64,000 nucleotides of DNA, taken from NCBI GenBank assembly GCA_013177795.1, contig JABLXY010000003.1:413244-477243 (forward strand), given 5' to 3'. Both the position numbers and the translations under genes were made by a program. Below the pieces are notes generated by a model. It was not told where the DNA came from. It did no database searches and saw only the letters and a program-made list of their open reading frames with translations. The first letter of the stretch is position 1. Every line of letters starts with the position of its first letter. This document shows, piece after piece, positions 16,115-24,712 of this stretch. This DNA comes from Syntrophaceae bacterium (lineage in GTDB: Bacteria > Desulfobacterota > Syntrophia > Syntrophales > UBA2192).

Positions 16115-19096
16115 ATGAACCAGGTGGTCAATCGAGCGGACTGTCCCGAACCGAGGCTCCAAAAGGGCGAAGAGAGACACGGCTTCGCCGTGCTGAGGGT
16201 CGAGGCCGTCAGCGACATCGGCTGCACGGCCTACGAGATGGAACACATCGCCACGGGGGCGAAGGTGCTGCACCTCCACGGCGGCGACAGCGAGAACCTC
16301 TTCGCCGTCGGGTTCCGCACGCCCCCCTGGGACTCGACGGGCATCGCCCACATCCTGGAGCACACGGTCCTGGCGGGTTCCGAGCGATACCCCGTGAAGG
16401 ACGCCTTCAACGAGCTGTCGAGGGCCACGCTGCAGACCTTCATCAACGCCTTCACCTACCCCGACAAGACCGTCTACCCCGTGGCGAGCCAGGTCCCCGC
16501 CGATTTCTTCAATCTCGCCCGGGTCTACACGGACCTCGTGCTCAGGCCCCGCATCCTGCGGGAGACCTTCCAGCAGGAGGGGCATCACCTGGAGTTTGCC
16601 GACCCCGAAGACCCGGCGAGCGGCCTCACCGTCTCGGGGATCGTCTACAACGAGATGAAGGGGGCCTACTCCTCGCCCGAGGCGCTGATGTTCAAGGCCC
16701 TCCAGCAGAACCTCTTCCCCGACAACCCCTACGGGTTCGATTCCGGCGGCGACCCGGAGGTGATCCCGCGGCTCACCTGGGAGCAGCTCCGGGAGTTCCA
16801 CCGGCTCTACTACTCGCCCTCGAACGCCTATTTCTTCCTCTACGGCAACATCCCCACCGAGGAGCACCTGGCCTTCCTGGAGGGCGTTCTCGCCGGGTTC
16901 GGCCGGGTCCGGGTCGATTCGGCCATCGGCCTGCAGCCCCGGTGGCCGGCGCCGCGGTCGAGGCGGGACTGCTACCCCATCGCGAAGGCCGACAGCCCGG
17001 CGCGGAAGACCGTCGTCAACATGGCCTGGATGACCGCCGAGAACACCGAGCCCGAAGAGGTGCTGCTCCTCCGCATCGTGTCCCACGCGCTGGTCGGCAC
17101 GGCGGCGGGCCCGCTGCGCAAGGCCCTCGTCGACTCGGGCCTCGGCGAGGACCTGTCGCCCGTCACGGGGCTCGAGTCGGACTTGCGCCAGGTCGTGTTC
17201 GGCGTCGGCCTCCGCGGCACCGAGCCCGACAGGCAGGGGGCCATCGAGGCGCTGATCCTCGAGACCCTGGAGGGGATCGCCGATAGGGGGTTCGACCGGG
17301 ACCTCATCGAGGCGGCCCTGCACCAGGTGGAGTTCCACGGCCGCGAGATCGTCCGGGGCGCCTACCCCTACGGGGTCACCCTCATGGGCCGCGTCTTCCA
17401 CACGTGGCTCTACGACGGGGACCCCCTCGTGCCCCTGCAGTTCAATGCCCTCATCGAGCGCATCCGGGAGCGCTGGCGGCGTGATCCGGGTCTCTTCCAG
17501 CGCGTCGTCCGGAGATGGTTCCTGGACAACCCGCACCGCCTCACCTCCGTAATGGAGCCGAGCCGGACATGCCTGGACGAGGCAGAGGCCCGGTTCAGGC
17601 AGCGGATGGCCGAAATCGAGGCGGCCCTGACCGAGAGGGACCGGTCGAGGATCCTCGAAGAGGCCCGGCGCCTCAGGGCGCTGCAGTCCGAGCCCGACTC
17701 CCCCGAGGCCCTCGCCACGCTTCCCCGCCTGAGACGCTCCGACATTCCCCGCGAGGCGGAGCGGATCCCCTCCGAAACGGATCGAACCGACGGGATCGAC
17801 GTCCTGAAGCACGAGATCTTCGGCAACGGCATCGTCTACCTCGATTGCGCCTTCGATGTCTCCCACGTGCCCGAGGAGCTCCAGCCCTGGCTGCCGCTGC
17901 TCGGCAAGTTCGCGCGGGGGATGGGTGCCGCAGGGCGGCGGTACGACGAGATGGCGACCCGGATCTCCATGACCATGGGGGCGCTCGGGGTGCAGCTTGC
18001 CTCGGGGTTCGGGTGCGACGGGAAGGAGAGCTGGCAGAGGATGGTGTTCCGGATGCGGGCCCTGCACCGCAACATCCCCGAGGCCGTGGGGCTCCTCGGC
18101 GACATCCTCGCCGCGGGCGACCTGGCGGACCGCAAGCGGATGGAGGATCTCGTCCTGGAGAAGCGAAACAGCCTGCAGTCGGCGGTCATCCCCTCGGGGC
18201 ACCTCTTTGCCCAGCGCACGGCGGCCGCGACGCTGACCCTGCCGTCGCTGCGCGACGAGCAGTGGAACGGGCGCATCCAGCTGCGGCTGCTCAACGGCCT
18301 GGCGGAGCGATTCTCGGCCGAGCCCCTCATCGAGACCATGGAGCGGCTCCGGGCGCTCGTGTTCGGCCGGGGCCGGCTGCTGATCAACGTGACCGGGGAT
18401 GCGGAGGGGATCGAACGTCTCCTCAAAGAGATCGGGAACCTGACCGGGCGGCTGGGCGGCGGTTCCTCCGGGGCCGCCACGGCATCGGTGCCGCCGGGCC
18501 CCGCGCGGCTCGGGGTGGCCATCGCCGCCCAGGTGTGCTACGTGGCGCAGGTGGCCGTCGCGCCCGGCTATCTCGACCCCTCTTCGGCGGCGCTCGCCGT
18601 CGCCTCGAGGGCCCTCTCGAAGGGCTACCTGTACAACCGGATCCGTGTGCAGGGCGGGGCCTACGGGGGCATGTCCCTCTACGATCCTGCCGGGCGGATC
18701 TTCTCCTTCCTGTCCTACCGCGACCCTCACCTGGAGGAGACGCTGAAGGTCTACGAGGGGGCCGCGCGGCACCTGCTCGACGCGGGGATCGATGCCGAAG
18801 AGCTGGAGAAGACCGTCATCGGGACCCTCGGCACCCTGGACCGGCCCTCCGACCCGGCGGGCAAGGGGTACCTCGCCATGGTCCGCCACTTTTCGGGGAT
18901 CACCGACGCCGACCGTCAGGCCTTCCGGGACCGGGTCCTCGCCATGACCCCCGAGGAGCTCCTGCGGGCCGTCCGCGAGGTCCTCCTCCCTGCGCTCGGT
19001 GCGTCCTCCGTGGCGGTCTATGCGGGCGAGGAACGGCTCGCGCGGGCCCGGCAGACGGCGGTGCCGGACCTCGTCATCGAGCCGCTGATGGGGTGA
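16115..19096 (+). CDS. M16C-family zinc metallopeptidase (PreP-like)
   Basis: A 993-aa inverzincin. The zinc motif HILEH is at residues 79-83 (HXXEH), and the third ligand is expected in the NEMKGAY segment about 95 residues later. Four-repeat length, LRPRILRETFQQEGHHLE and the C-terminal RIRVQGGAYGGM block match presequence protease/insulinase subfamily C enzymes, which degrade small unfolded peptides in a closed chamber. No signal peptide is seen, so it is probably cytoplasmic. The ATG at 16115 follows GAGGAGGG. It is a single-gene unit between a terminator and element B1. Confidence 0.92.
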   Translation: MNQVVNRADCPEPRLQKGEERHGFAVLRVEAVSDIGCTAYEMEHIATGAKVLHLHGGDSENLFAVGFRTPPWDSTGIAHILEHTVLAGSERYPVKDAFNELSRATLQTFINAFTYPDKTVYPVASQVPADFFNLARVYTDLVLRPRILRETFQQEGHHLEFADPEDPASGLTVSGIVYNEMKGAYSSPEALMFKALQQNLFPDNPYGFDSGGDPEVIPRLTWEQLREFHRLYYSPSNAYFFLYGNIPTEEHLAFLEGVLAGFGRVRVDSAIGLQPRWPAPRSRRDCYPIAKADSPARKTVVNMAWMTAENTEPEEVLLLRIVSHALVGTAAGPLRKALVDSGLGEDLSPVTGLESDLRQVVFGVGLRGTEPDRQGAIEALILETLEGIADRGFDRDLIEAALHQVEFHGREIVRGAYPYGVTLMGRVFHTWLYDGDPLVPLQFNALIERIRERWRRDPGLFQRVVRRWFLDNPHRLTSVMEPSRTCLDEAEARFRQRMAEIEAALTERDRSRILEEARRLRALQSEPDSPEALATLPRLRRSDIPREAERIPSETDRTDGIDVLKHEIFGNGIVYLDCAFDVSHVPEELQPWLPLLGKFARGMGAAGRRYDEMATRISMTMGALGVQLASGFGCDGKESWQRMVFRMRALHRNIPEAVGLLGDILAAGDLADRKRMEDLVLEKRNSLQSAVIPSGHLFAQRTAAATLTLPSLRDEQWNGRIQLRLLNGLAERFSAEPLIETMERLRALVFGRGRLLINVTGDAEGIERLLKEIGNLTGRLGGGSSGAATASVPPGPARLGVAIAAQVCYVAQVAVAPGYLDPSSAALAVASRALSKGYLYNRIRVQGGAYGGMSLYDPAGRIFSFLSYRDPHLEETLKVYEGAARHLLDAGIDAEELEKTVIGTLGTLDRPSDPAGKGYLAMVRHFSGITDADRQAFRDRVLAMTPEELLRAVREVLLPALGASSVAVYAGEERLARARQTAVPDLVIEPLMG

Positions 19097-19120
19097 TTTC
19101 CGGGGCGTGCCGCCCCGGAA

Positions 19121-19231
19121 GAGAGGCTGAGAGGGTAAGAGGGCAAGAAGGTAAGAAGTTTGGATAAGCCGGCGGGCTATCGCATGCTGAAAGCCCCTCC
19201 AACCTTCTCACCGTCTCACCTTCTTACCTTC
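19121..19231. repeat. Octamer-phased paired-arm element B1 (AAGAGGGT class)
   Basis: Left arm 19121-19160: GAGAGGCT, GAGAGGGT, AAGAGGGC, AAGAAGGT, AAGAAGTT. Right arm 19200-19231: CAACCTTC, TCACCGTC, TCACCTTC, TTACCTTC. Every unit is exactly 8 nt. The 39-nt core is not shared with other copies. It begins 24 bp after the peptidase stop. Confidence 0.7.
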
Positions 19232-19391
19232 TGCCGGGTTGATACCCCTCATCCCGGTCGCATGGGACTGAGGGCCCCCGGAAATGCAACCCGGGGAGCC
19301 TGCGGCACAGAAATTGCTCATTTCTCAGCCCGACAGGCCGAGGGGTTTCCTTCCCCCAGGCGGGTTTCACCTCACGGTCGGAGGACTCGAC

Positions 19392-20294
19392 TTGGACAAC
19401 CGCTCCATCCTCGTCGGAATCGGCACGATTCTCGGCATCGTCGCGGTGCTCAGCTTCGGGGTCTACCTCGAGCGGGGCGGCCTCGAGGACCTCGGCATCG
19501 TGCGCAAGGGGTTCGCCCAGCCCGTTGTGGCGAAGCATACGCCGGGAGAGCTTCCCGACATCCAGGGCAACCGCGTCTTCCGCAAGAAGCTGCGGGCGCA
19601 GAAGACGCCGAAGGAGTGGAAGGATTTCGAGGAGCTCGAGCAGGACGTGATCCGCTTCTGCCGCAACCTGGATGAACGGGAGTACATCAAGGCCCGCAGG
19701 CTTCCCGAGGGGACCTACCGGCAGCTGGTCAGGATCCTCAACAACCTGGCTGCAGCCCCGCCCATCGTGGCCGGAGAAGCAACCGACCCCTACAAGCTCA
19801 AGTTGAACCAGGAGCATTTCCTGCGGGTCATCGGGCAGGAGAATATCGGCCTGCTGCTCGACATCCTCGCCAACGAGACGGAGCTGTTGGAGTCGTCGGC
19901 GGAGATGGTCTTCGATTGGCTCAACAAGGGGATCGAGGCCGGCAACCCCGAGATCCGCATGACGCAGAAGGAGCTCTACGAGTACGCCGCATTCTTCCTG
20001 AACACCCTGTCCGGCAAGGCCTTCCTGTGGAAGCGGGACTCCAAGACACGGATCCTCGCCACCTATTACTCCGTGCTGGTCGTGGACCGCGCGAACCGCG
20101 AGAAGAGGAACCGCCACGGCGTGGACATCCGGCCCGCCGCCGCCCAGCTCATGGACGACATGGTCAACTACAGGAACTTGAGCTACCGGGGCCTGTACAT
20201 CAAAAGACTCAAGGCCTTGGAACCCCCCGCCTCGGCCGCCCTGGCCCCGGAGACCCCGGCCAACGGCAAGCCCCAGCCCGCCGCCCGGCAATAG
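19392..20294 (+). CDS. Membrane-anchored hypothetical protein, 300 aa
   Basis: I do not recognise this family. The TTG start at 19392 is chosen because GGAGGA precedes it by 7 nt and the protein then opens with DNRS and a single membrane helix (ILVGIGTILGIVAVLSFGVY, about 6-25). A basic, probably soluble domain follows, rich in Leu, Glu and Lys. A C-terminal Ala/Pro tail (PPASAALAPETPANGKPQPA) ends it. An ATG at 19284 would add 36 residues with no membrane character. Topology suggests a signal-anchor. Three heptamers follow its stop codon. Confidence 0.65.
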   Translation: MDNRSILVGIGTILGIVAVLSFGVYLERGGLEDLGIVRKGFAQPVVAKHTPGELPDIQGNRVFRKKLRAQKTPKEWKDFEELEQDVIRFCRNLDEREYIKARRLPEGTYRQLVRILNNLAAAPPIVAGEATDPYKLKLNQEHFLRVIGQENIGLLLDILANETELLESSAEMVFDWLNKGIEAGNPEIRMTQKELYEYAAFFLNTLSGKAFLWKRDSKTRILATYYSVLVVDRANREKRNRHGVDIRPAAAQLMDDMVNYRNLSYRGLYIKRLKALEPPASAALAPETPANGKPQPAARQ

Positions 20295-20314
20295 ACGGCA
20301 GTCAGCAGACAGCA
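20294..20314. repeat. Heptamer patch after a stop codon (F1)
   Basis: GACGGCA, GTCAGCA and GACAGCA are contiguous 7-nt units starting at the last base of the TAG stop. Three comparable patches follow other stop codons (26674, 38221, 39424). Confidence 0.4.
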
Positions 20315-20448
20315 GAATACCCCGTGATCGCGGATCCGAGGGATTTGATTTCTTTCAACGCGATCATCTGCGGGATATCATCCGACCTGACCGTGACAGG
20401 GGGCATCCAACCCTGTAGCGGCCGGACGGTGAGAGGGGGTCTTTTCCT

Positions 20449-20572
20449 GCAGCCTGTTCAGAAAGGTTCAGATACAAGGCGTCCCGAAGGTCCGAGGAGA
20501 GAGTGTACTGTGTGGTGTGCATGAGCGACGAGGAACGAGGGCAACGCAGTAGATGATTTATCAGCAGGCTCC
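20449..20572. mobile_element. MITE/REP-like element, 124 bp
   Basis: GCAGCCTGTTCAGAAA (20449-20464) and TTTATCAGCAGGCTCC (20557-20572) are imperfect terminal inverted repeats (12 of 16 match). The interior has no reading frame of note. The right end touches the stop codon of the gpsA-like gene (20574-20572). I recall similar GCAGCCTG-ended repeats from other Desulfobacterota but cannot verify this here. Confidence 0.5.
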
Positions 20573-21762
20573 TAGAAGTCGAGCATCGAGGGCAGTCCCT
20601 TGTCACGCCTGTACCACCAGTTCGGGAAGAGCCGGTACAGGACGCGGGAGACGGGGCCGATGTACTCCTTGGAGCGCTTGTCGAACTGGATGGACTCGAT
20701 GAGCCTCTCCTCGATCTGCTTGCGGTCCCCCGACTCGTTGAAGACGTGGTAGGCGCAGGAGAAGATGGGGCTGTACATGTTCTTCTTCGCGAGGTAGCGG
20801 TAGACGTTGCGGATCGTGTTGGGGCCTTCCGGCGTGCCGTCGATGCGGCTCAGCACCTTCCGGTCCGTCTCGATGGGGTTGCCGTCGAAGAGCTCGTAGT
20901 AGAGCTTTCCGTAGCGGTAGTTCTTGCTGGCATCCGAGGACAGCGTGACGTAGAGGTCGCCCACGCCCGCCTGGCTGTAGAAGGCCTGGAAACTTCCCCC
21001 GAGGAGCCTGGCAAGCGAGCGGATCTCGACCCCCGAGCGCGCAAAGATGGTGCCCGGGATGGAGTTGCCCAGGTTCATGCTGTCCGTGACCCCCTTGATG
21101 TTGGCCACGATGTTCTTGAGGGCCCCGCAGGCCTCGATCCCCACGATGTCGAAATTGTAGTAGGATGTGATCTCCCGCCGGTCGAAATTCAGGATTTCCT
21201 TCCGGACGGTCTGCGCCACGCTGCGCGGTCCGGCGATGGTCAGGGCCACCGGTTTGCCCATGGCAATGTCCACGTCGAAAAACGGCCCCCCCATCGCCAC
21301 GACCTTGAACTTGTGCTGGATGTGCACGAGGTCGCCGTTGATCATCTGTGACGGGGTGATCAGCTCCTTCGTCTTTTCGTCGGACACGAGGCCCTTGATG
21401 GCCGAGATGATGCAGGTCTTGCCGCGCTTCTTGGCGATCATGGGGCGCAGGTAGTCGAGCAGGCGCGACAGGCGGTTCATCGTGATGGCGAGGAAGATGA
21501 AGTCGTTCTCGTTGACGACCCGTTCGAGGTCGTTGGTCGCCTTCACCTCCGGGGCAAGCCTCGGGACATTGCTCATCCCGCCGTAGATCCGCGCGAGGTC
21601 GTTGGTGAGGTGCTTCGGGTTGAGGTGCTCCTCGTTGATCGCACGGCACACCTCGGCGTCGTGATAGTAAATCGTCACGGGCCTGCCGTTGCGGCCGTAG
21701 ATGTAGGCCAGCGCCGTGCCGAGCCTTCCCGGCCCTATGATGGCGATCTTGTTCGTGTCCAA
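20572..21762 (-). CDS. gpsA: NAD(P)H-dependent glycerol-3-phosphate dehydrogenase family protein
   Basis: A 396-aa GpsA-type dehydrogenase (dihydroxyacetone phosphate to sn-glycerol-3-phosphate, phospholipid precursor). The Rossmann motif is IAIIGPGRLGTALA at residues 6-19. The substrate-binding helix region reads GIEACGALKNIVANIKGVTD, with the family Lys in ALKN, and SQAGVGDLYVTLSSDASKNY corresponds to the AGxGDLxxT block. It is about 55 residues longer than typical GpsA, with an insertion near 60-80 and a long C-terminus (RVLYRLFPNWWYRRD). A divergent paralogue with another substrate is possible. It is a single-gene unit; the stop lies at the MITE-like element. Confidence 0.82.
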   Translation of the reverse strand: MDTNKIAIIGPGRLGTALAYIYGRNGRPVTIYYHDAEVCRAINEEHLNPKHLTNDLARIYGGMSNVPRLAPEVKATNDLERVVNENDFIFLAITMNRLSRLLDYLRPMIAKKRGKTCIISAIKGLVSDEKTKELITPSQMINGDLVHIQHKFKVVAMGGPFFDVDIAMGKPVALTIAGPRSVAQTVRKEILNFDRREITSYYNFDIVGIEACGALKNIVANIKGVTDSMNLGNSIPGTIFARSGVEIRSLARLLGGSFQAFYSQAGVGDLYVTLSSDASKNYRYGKLYYELFDGNPIETDRKVLSRIDGTPEGPNTIRNVYRYLAKKNMYSPIFSCAYHVFNESGDRKQIEERLIESIQFDKRSKEYIGPVSRVLYRLFPNWWYRRDKGLPSMLDF

Positions 21763-21845
21763 CGTGGCTACCCGTTTTGCAGAATGGGTTGTAAGTATAG
21801 GCAGTTAGAAACCGCCTGTCAAATGAAAAGGATGCCCCCGGCGGA

Positions 21846-22637
21846 TCACTTGATCAGGCGGCGCCGCATCCATACGAGGGCCAGCGGGAAGAATACGGCG
21901 CTGAAGGCCGCGAGGTACATCAGGTGCCAGGGCAGCGACGGGTCGAGGCGGCCGAGGCCGATCGCGCGGGTGAGCTCCACGAGGTGGGTGAGCGGCAGGA
22001 ACCAGGCGACGGCCTGCGCCCACGCGGGCAGGGTCTCGAGGGGAAAGAACGTCCCCCCGAAGAGGAACATGGGCGTCACGAAGAGGAAGATCGGCAGGTT
22101 GAACAGGTCGATGTGCTTGACGACGGCCGTGAAGACCATGCCGATCGACGCGAAGGCGAACCCGGCGATGAAGGACAGGGGGAGGATCAGCAGCCCCTCG
22201 GGGTAGCGGATCAGCCCGAAGAGGGTCAGGATGGCCTGCATGATCGCCGTGGCGATGACGGCCTTGGTGGCCCCCCAGACGATCTCGCCCGCGATGATGT
22301 CGTCGAGAAACAGCGGGGTCGCCAGCATGGCGTCAAAGGTTTTCTGGTAGTACATCCGGACGAAGGACCCGTAGGTCGTCTCGAAGAAGGCGTTGTACAT
22401 CATGGCGATGCACAGCAGCGCCGGGGCGATGAAGGCGACGTAGGGGACCGTCGCCTCCCGCCAGCGCACGTCGCCGACGAGGACGCTGAGGCCGTAGCCG
22501 AAGGCGAGGATGTACAGCAGCGGCTCCAGCAGCGGCGGCAGGAAGCTCACCCGCCAGGTCTTCCGGTAGACCCGGACGTTGCGCCGCCAGACGTGGAGAA
22601 AGCGGCGGGATATCCGGAGGTCGCGCAGAGCGTTCAT
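21846..22637 (-). CDS. ABC-2 type transporter permease (NodJ/DrrB-like)
   Basis: A 263-aa integral membrane protein with about six helices. It contains the EPLLYILAFGYGLS block and FVTPMFLFGGTFFPLETLP, typical of ABC-2 exporters of polysaccharides, lipooligosaccharides or drugs. Its ATG overlaps the ATPase stop by 4 bp (ATGA), so the pair is translationally coupled. The substrate cannot be told from sequence. Confidence 0.92.
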   Translation of the reverse strand: MNALRDLRISRRFLHVWRRNVRVYRKTWRVSFLPPLLEPLLYILAFGYGLSVLVGDVRWREATVPYVAFIAPALLCIAMMYNAFFETTYGSFVRMYYQKTFDAMLATPLFLDDIIAGEIVWGATKAVIATAIMQAILTLFGLIRYPEGLLILPLSFIAGFAFASIGMVFTAVVKHIDLFNLPIFLFVTPMFLFGGTFFPLETLPAWAQAVAWFLPLTHLVELTRAIGLGRLDPSLPWHLMYLAAFSAVFFPLALVWMRRRLIK

Positions 22638-23554
22638 TCCCGCAGCTCCCTCCCCGTGAGCTTCAGAAAGACATCCTCCAGGGTGGCCGCCCGCAGGATG
22701 CAGCCGTCGCGGCAGTACTGTTCGCTGATCTCGCGGTAGAGCCGGTCCCGCTCGTCGCAGTATATGATGATGCGGTGACCCAGGTCGTCGTGCCGCAGCC
22801 CGCGGTCCCGCACGAACGTGCGCAGCGCCTCGCCGGGTTCGCCCACCTCGATGATGTCCTTTCCCGCGTGGTCCCGGATCAGGTCCCGGGGCCTTCCCTC
22901 CACGAGGATCCTGCCGCGGTCCATGATGATGAGCCGGTCGCAGAGACGTGCGGCCTCCTCCATGTAGTGCGTCGTCAGCAGGATGGAGATGCCGCGCGCC
23001 CGGAGCCCCTCGAGGCGCTCCCAGAGCTGGTGGCGCGACTGGGGGTCGAGGCCCGTCGTGGGCTCGTCGAGGATCAGCAGGTCGGGCTCGTTGATCAGCG
23101 CCCGGGCGAGGACCACCCGCCGCATCAGGCCCCCCGAGAGATCGGGGATCGCCGCGTCCCTGCGGCTCTCGAGGGCGATGAACTGCAGCAGCTCGAGGGC
23201 CCTCTCGGTCGCCTTCGGGCCGGGGATGTCGAAGTAGGACGCGAACACCTCGAGGTTCTGCAGGACCGACAGCTCGGGGTCGAGGTTGTTTTCCTGCTGG
23301 CAGACGCCGATGCGGTACTTGAGCTTGCGAAGCCCGCGCCGCCGGGAGACGTCATGCCCGAGGACGCGCAGGGTGCCGCCCGACAGGGGCGAGAAGCCGT
23401 AGATCATCCGGATCGTCGAGGTCTTGCCGGCGCCGTTGGGCCCGAGGATGCCGAAGCACTCCCCGCGCCGGGCCCGGAAGGTGATCCCGTCGACGGCGGT
23501 GAAGGCGCCGAAGGTTTTTTTCAGGTTCTCGGCCTCGATGACGTAGTCCAACAC
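22634..23554 (-). CDS. ABC-2 exporter ATP-binding protein (NodI-like)
   Basis: A 306-aa ATPase with Walker A GPNGAGKTS near residue 40, signature LSGGLMRRVVLARAL, Walker B LLILDEPTTGLD, and the switch His in LLTTHYMEEAARL. A C-terminal extension of about 80 residues, ending DVFLKLTGRELRE, is usual for NodI/CcmA-like subunits. The GTG start at 23554 has only a weak Shine-Dalgarno. It partners the overlapping permease. Upstream lies the nested-hairpin element D1. Confidence 0.93.
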   Translation of the reverse strand: MLDYVIEAENLKKTFGAFTAVDGITFRARRGECFGILGPNGAGKTSTIRMIYGFSPLSGGTLRVLGHDVSRRRGLRKLKYRIGVCQQENNLDPELSVLQNLEVFASYFDIPGPKATERALELLQFIALESRRDAAIPDLSGGLMRRVVLARALINEPDLLILDEPTTGLDPQSRHQLWERLEGLRARGISILLTTHYMEEAARLCDRLIIMDRGRILVEGRPRDLIRDHAGKDIIEVGEPGEALRTFVRDRGLRHDDLGHRIIIYCDERDRLYREISEQYCRDGCILRAATLEDVFLKLTGRELRE

Positions 23555-23592
23555 GACCCCGTTATTCGACGGACATTATTCTTCCTGCGAAC

Positions 23593-23713
23593 AGACGGTT
23601 TTCGACCGCTCTGACGCCCGCTGCACTGCAGACGCAAAAACTCGCCCTTCGGGCTCAGACAGTTTGCGCTGCAGACGTTCCGCTTCGCGAAGAGCGGATA
23701 CCGAAAACGCGTC
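23593..23713. repeat. Nested-hairpin element D1
   Basis: The outer arms are AGACGGTTTTCG and CCGCTCT (23593-23612) against AGAGCGG and CGAAAACGCGTCT (23691-23713). The inner arms are CTGCAG-A-CGCAAA (23626-23638) against TTTGCG-CTGCAG (23663-23674), around GCCC-TTC-GGGC. The same layout with compensatory substitutions occurs at 62681-62815. The element fills the gap between the nitroreductase and the ABC ATPase genes. Confidence 0.65.
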
Positions 23714-23766
23714 TCACTTCGCAGTCAGAAAAACGTCCGTCGCAGGTTGAATTTGGGGTCAGCTTA

Positions 23767-24693
23767 TCATGTTTTCGACGGGAAAGCATACCGGATCACG
23801 GGGGGCTTTCGGCCGGCGGGCCGCAGGTAGGTGACGGCGGGCCTGCCGAGGGCGACGACGGCGTGGACGGTCTCGTCGGCCGGGATGCCCAGGGCGCGCG
23901 GGATGGAGGGGTCGCGGCGCATGGCCTCGACGGCGAAGCCGATGAGGCACGACCCGATGCCCATGGCATGGGCGGCCAGCGCGATGTTCTGCGCCGCCAG
24001 CAGCGCGTCCTCCCGCGGGCAGGATGCGCCGGGCCTCGTCGCGATGACGATCGCCGCCGTGGCGCCGTGGAACAGCCTGTCGCGGCCCGTCTCCTCGAAC
24101 TCGCGGAGGGCGTCCCGGACCTGGTCGTGGTAGCGGCGGTAGTAGAACCCCAGCCGGTCCCTCAGGAAGAGCTTCGAGAAGAGTCGGGCGGCCGGGTTTG
24201 CGGCCAGGCGGTTGAGCCGCTCGTAGAAGCGGGCCACGAGCCGGCCGAAGGCGAGCATGGCCTGCCGGTCGGGAACGATCGTGAAGGTCCAGCGCTGGCT
24301 GTTGGTGCCCGAAGGGGCCATGGCGCCGGTCCGGGCGAGGTCATCGAGGGCGGCCCTGGGGACGGGCTCGTCGGTGTAGCGGCGGCACGAGCGCCGCGAG
24401 GCGAGGAGGCGGACGAGCAGGGCGGTGTCGAACTCCCCGAAGGGGAGCCAACGACCGCCCGTTTCGACCGTGGCAAGCGCAATGTGGCCCGTGCTGACGG
24501 ATTCGACCGTGATGGCCCCGGCGGGGCAGACGGCGGCGCAGTGATCGCAGCCGAAGCAGCCGTCCCGCCGCAGGGTGATCGTCCCGTTCACCAGGGCAAG
24601 AACGTCGGACGGGCAGACATCGAGGCACAGACCGCAGCCGGTGCACCGGTCCGGATCGAGCCGGGGTGTCGTCCAGTCCTCCATCGCCGGCAT
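23767..24693 (-). CDS. Nitroreductase family protein with N-terminal ferredoxin domain
   Basis: A 308-aa fusion. Residues 10-60 carry two [4Fe-4S] motifs (CTGCGLCLDVCP and CFGCDHCAAVCP). Residues about 85-300 form the FMN nitroreductase fold, with SRRSCRRYTDEPVP at the flavin-binding start, GAMAPSGTNSQRW, and AAHAMGIGSCLIGF. Such fusions are common in strict anaerobes and probably use ferredoxin-derived electrons; the substrate is unknown. The ATG follows GAGGGG. It is 19 bp upstream of the next gene boundary and reads in the same direction as the parvulin gene. Confidence 0.92.
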   Translation of the reverse strand: MPAMEDWTTPRLDPDRCTGCGLCLDVCPSDVLALVNGTITLRRDGCFGCDHCAAVCPAGAITVESVSTGHIALATVETGGRWLPFGEFDTALLVRLLASRRSCRRYTDEPVPRAALDDLARTGAMAPSGTNSQRWTFTIVPDRQAMLAFGRLVARFYERLNRLAANPAARLFSKLFLRDRLGFYYRRYHDQVRDALREFEETGRDRLFHGATAAIVIATRPGASCPREDALLAAQNIALAAHAMGIGSCLIGFAVEAMRRDPSIPRALGIPADETVHAVVALGRPAVTYLRPAGRKPPVIRYAFPSKT

Positions 24694-24712
24694 CCCGCCC
24701 CTCCGATTCGGG

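Noticed and set aside
14300-18889. Open frame of 1,529 codons on the minus strand
   Set aside because: It is antisense to the glutamate-synthase-like and M16C peptidase genes. Its translation is Gly/Arg/Val-rich low-complexity sequence typical of high-GC shadow frames, and no family is visible.
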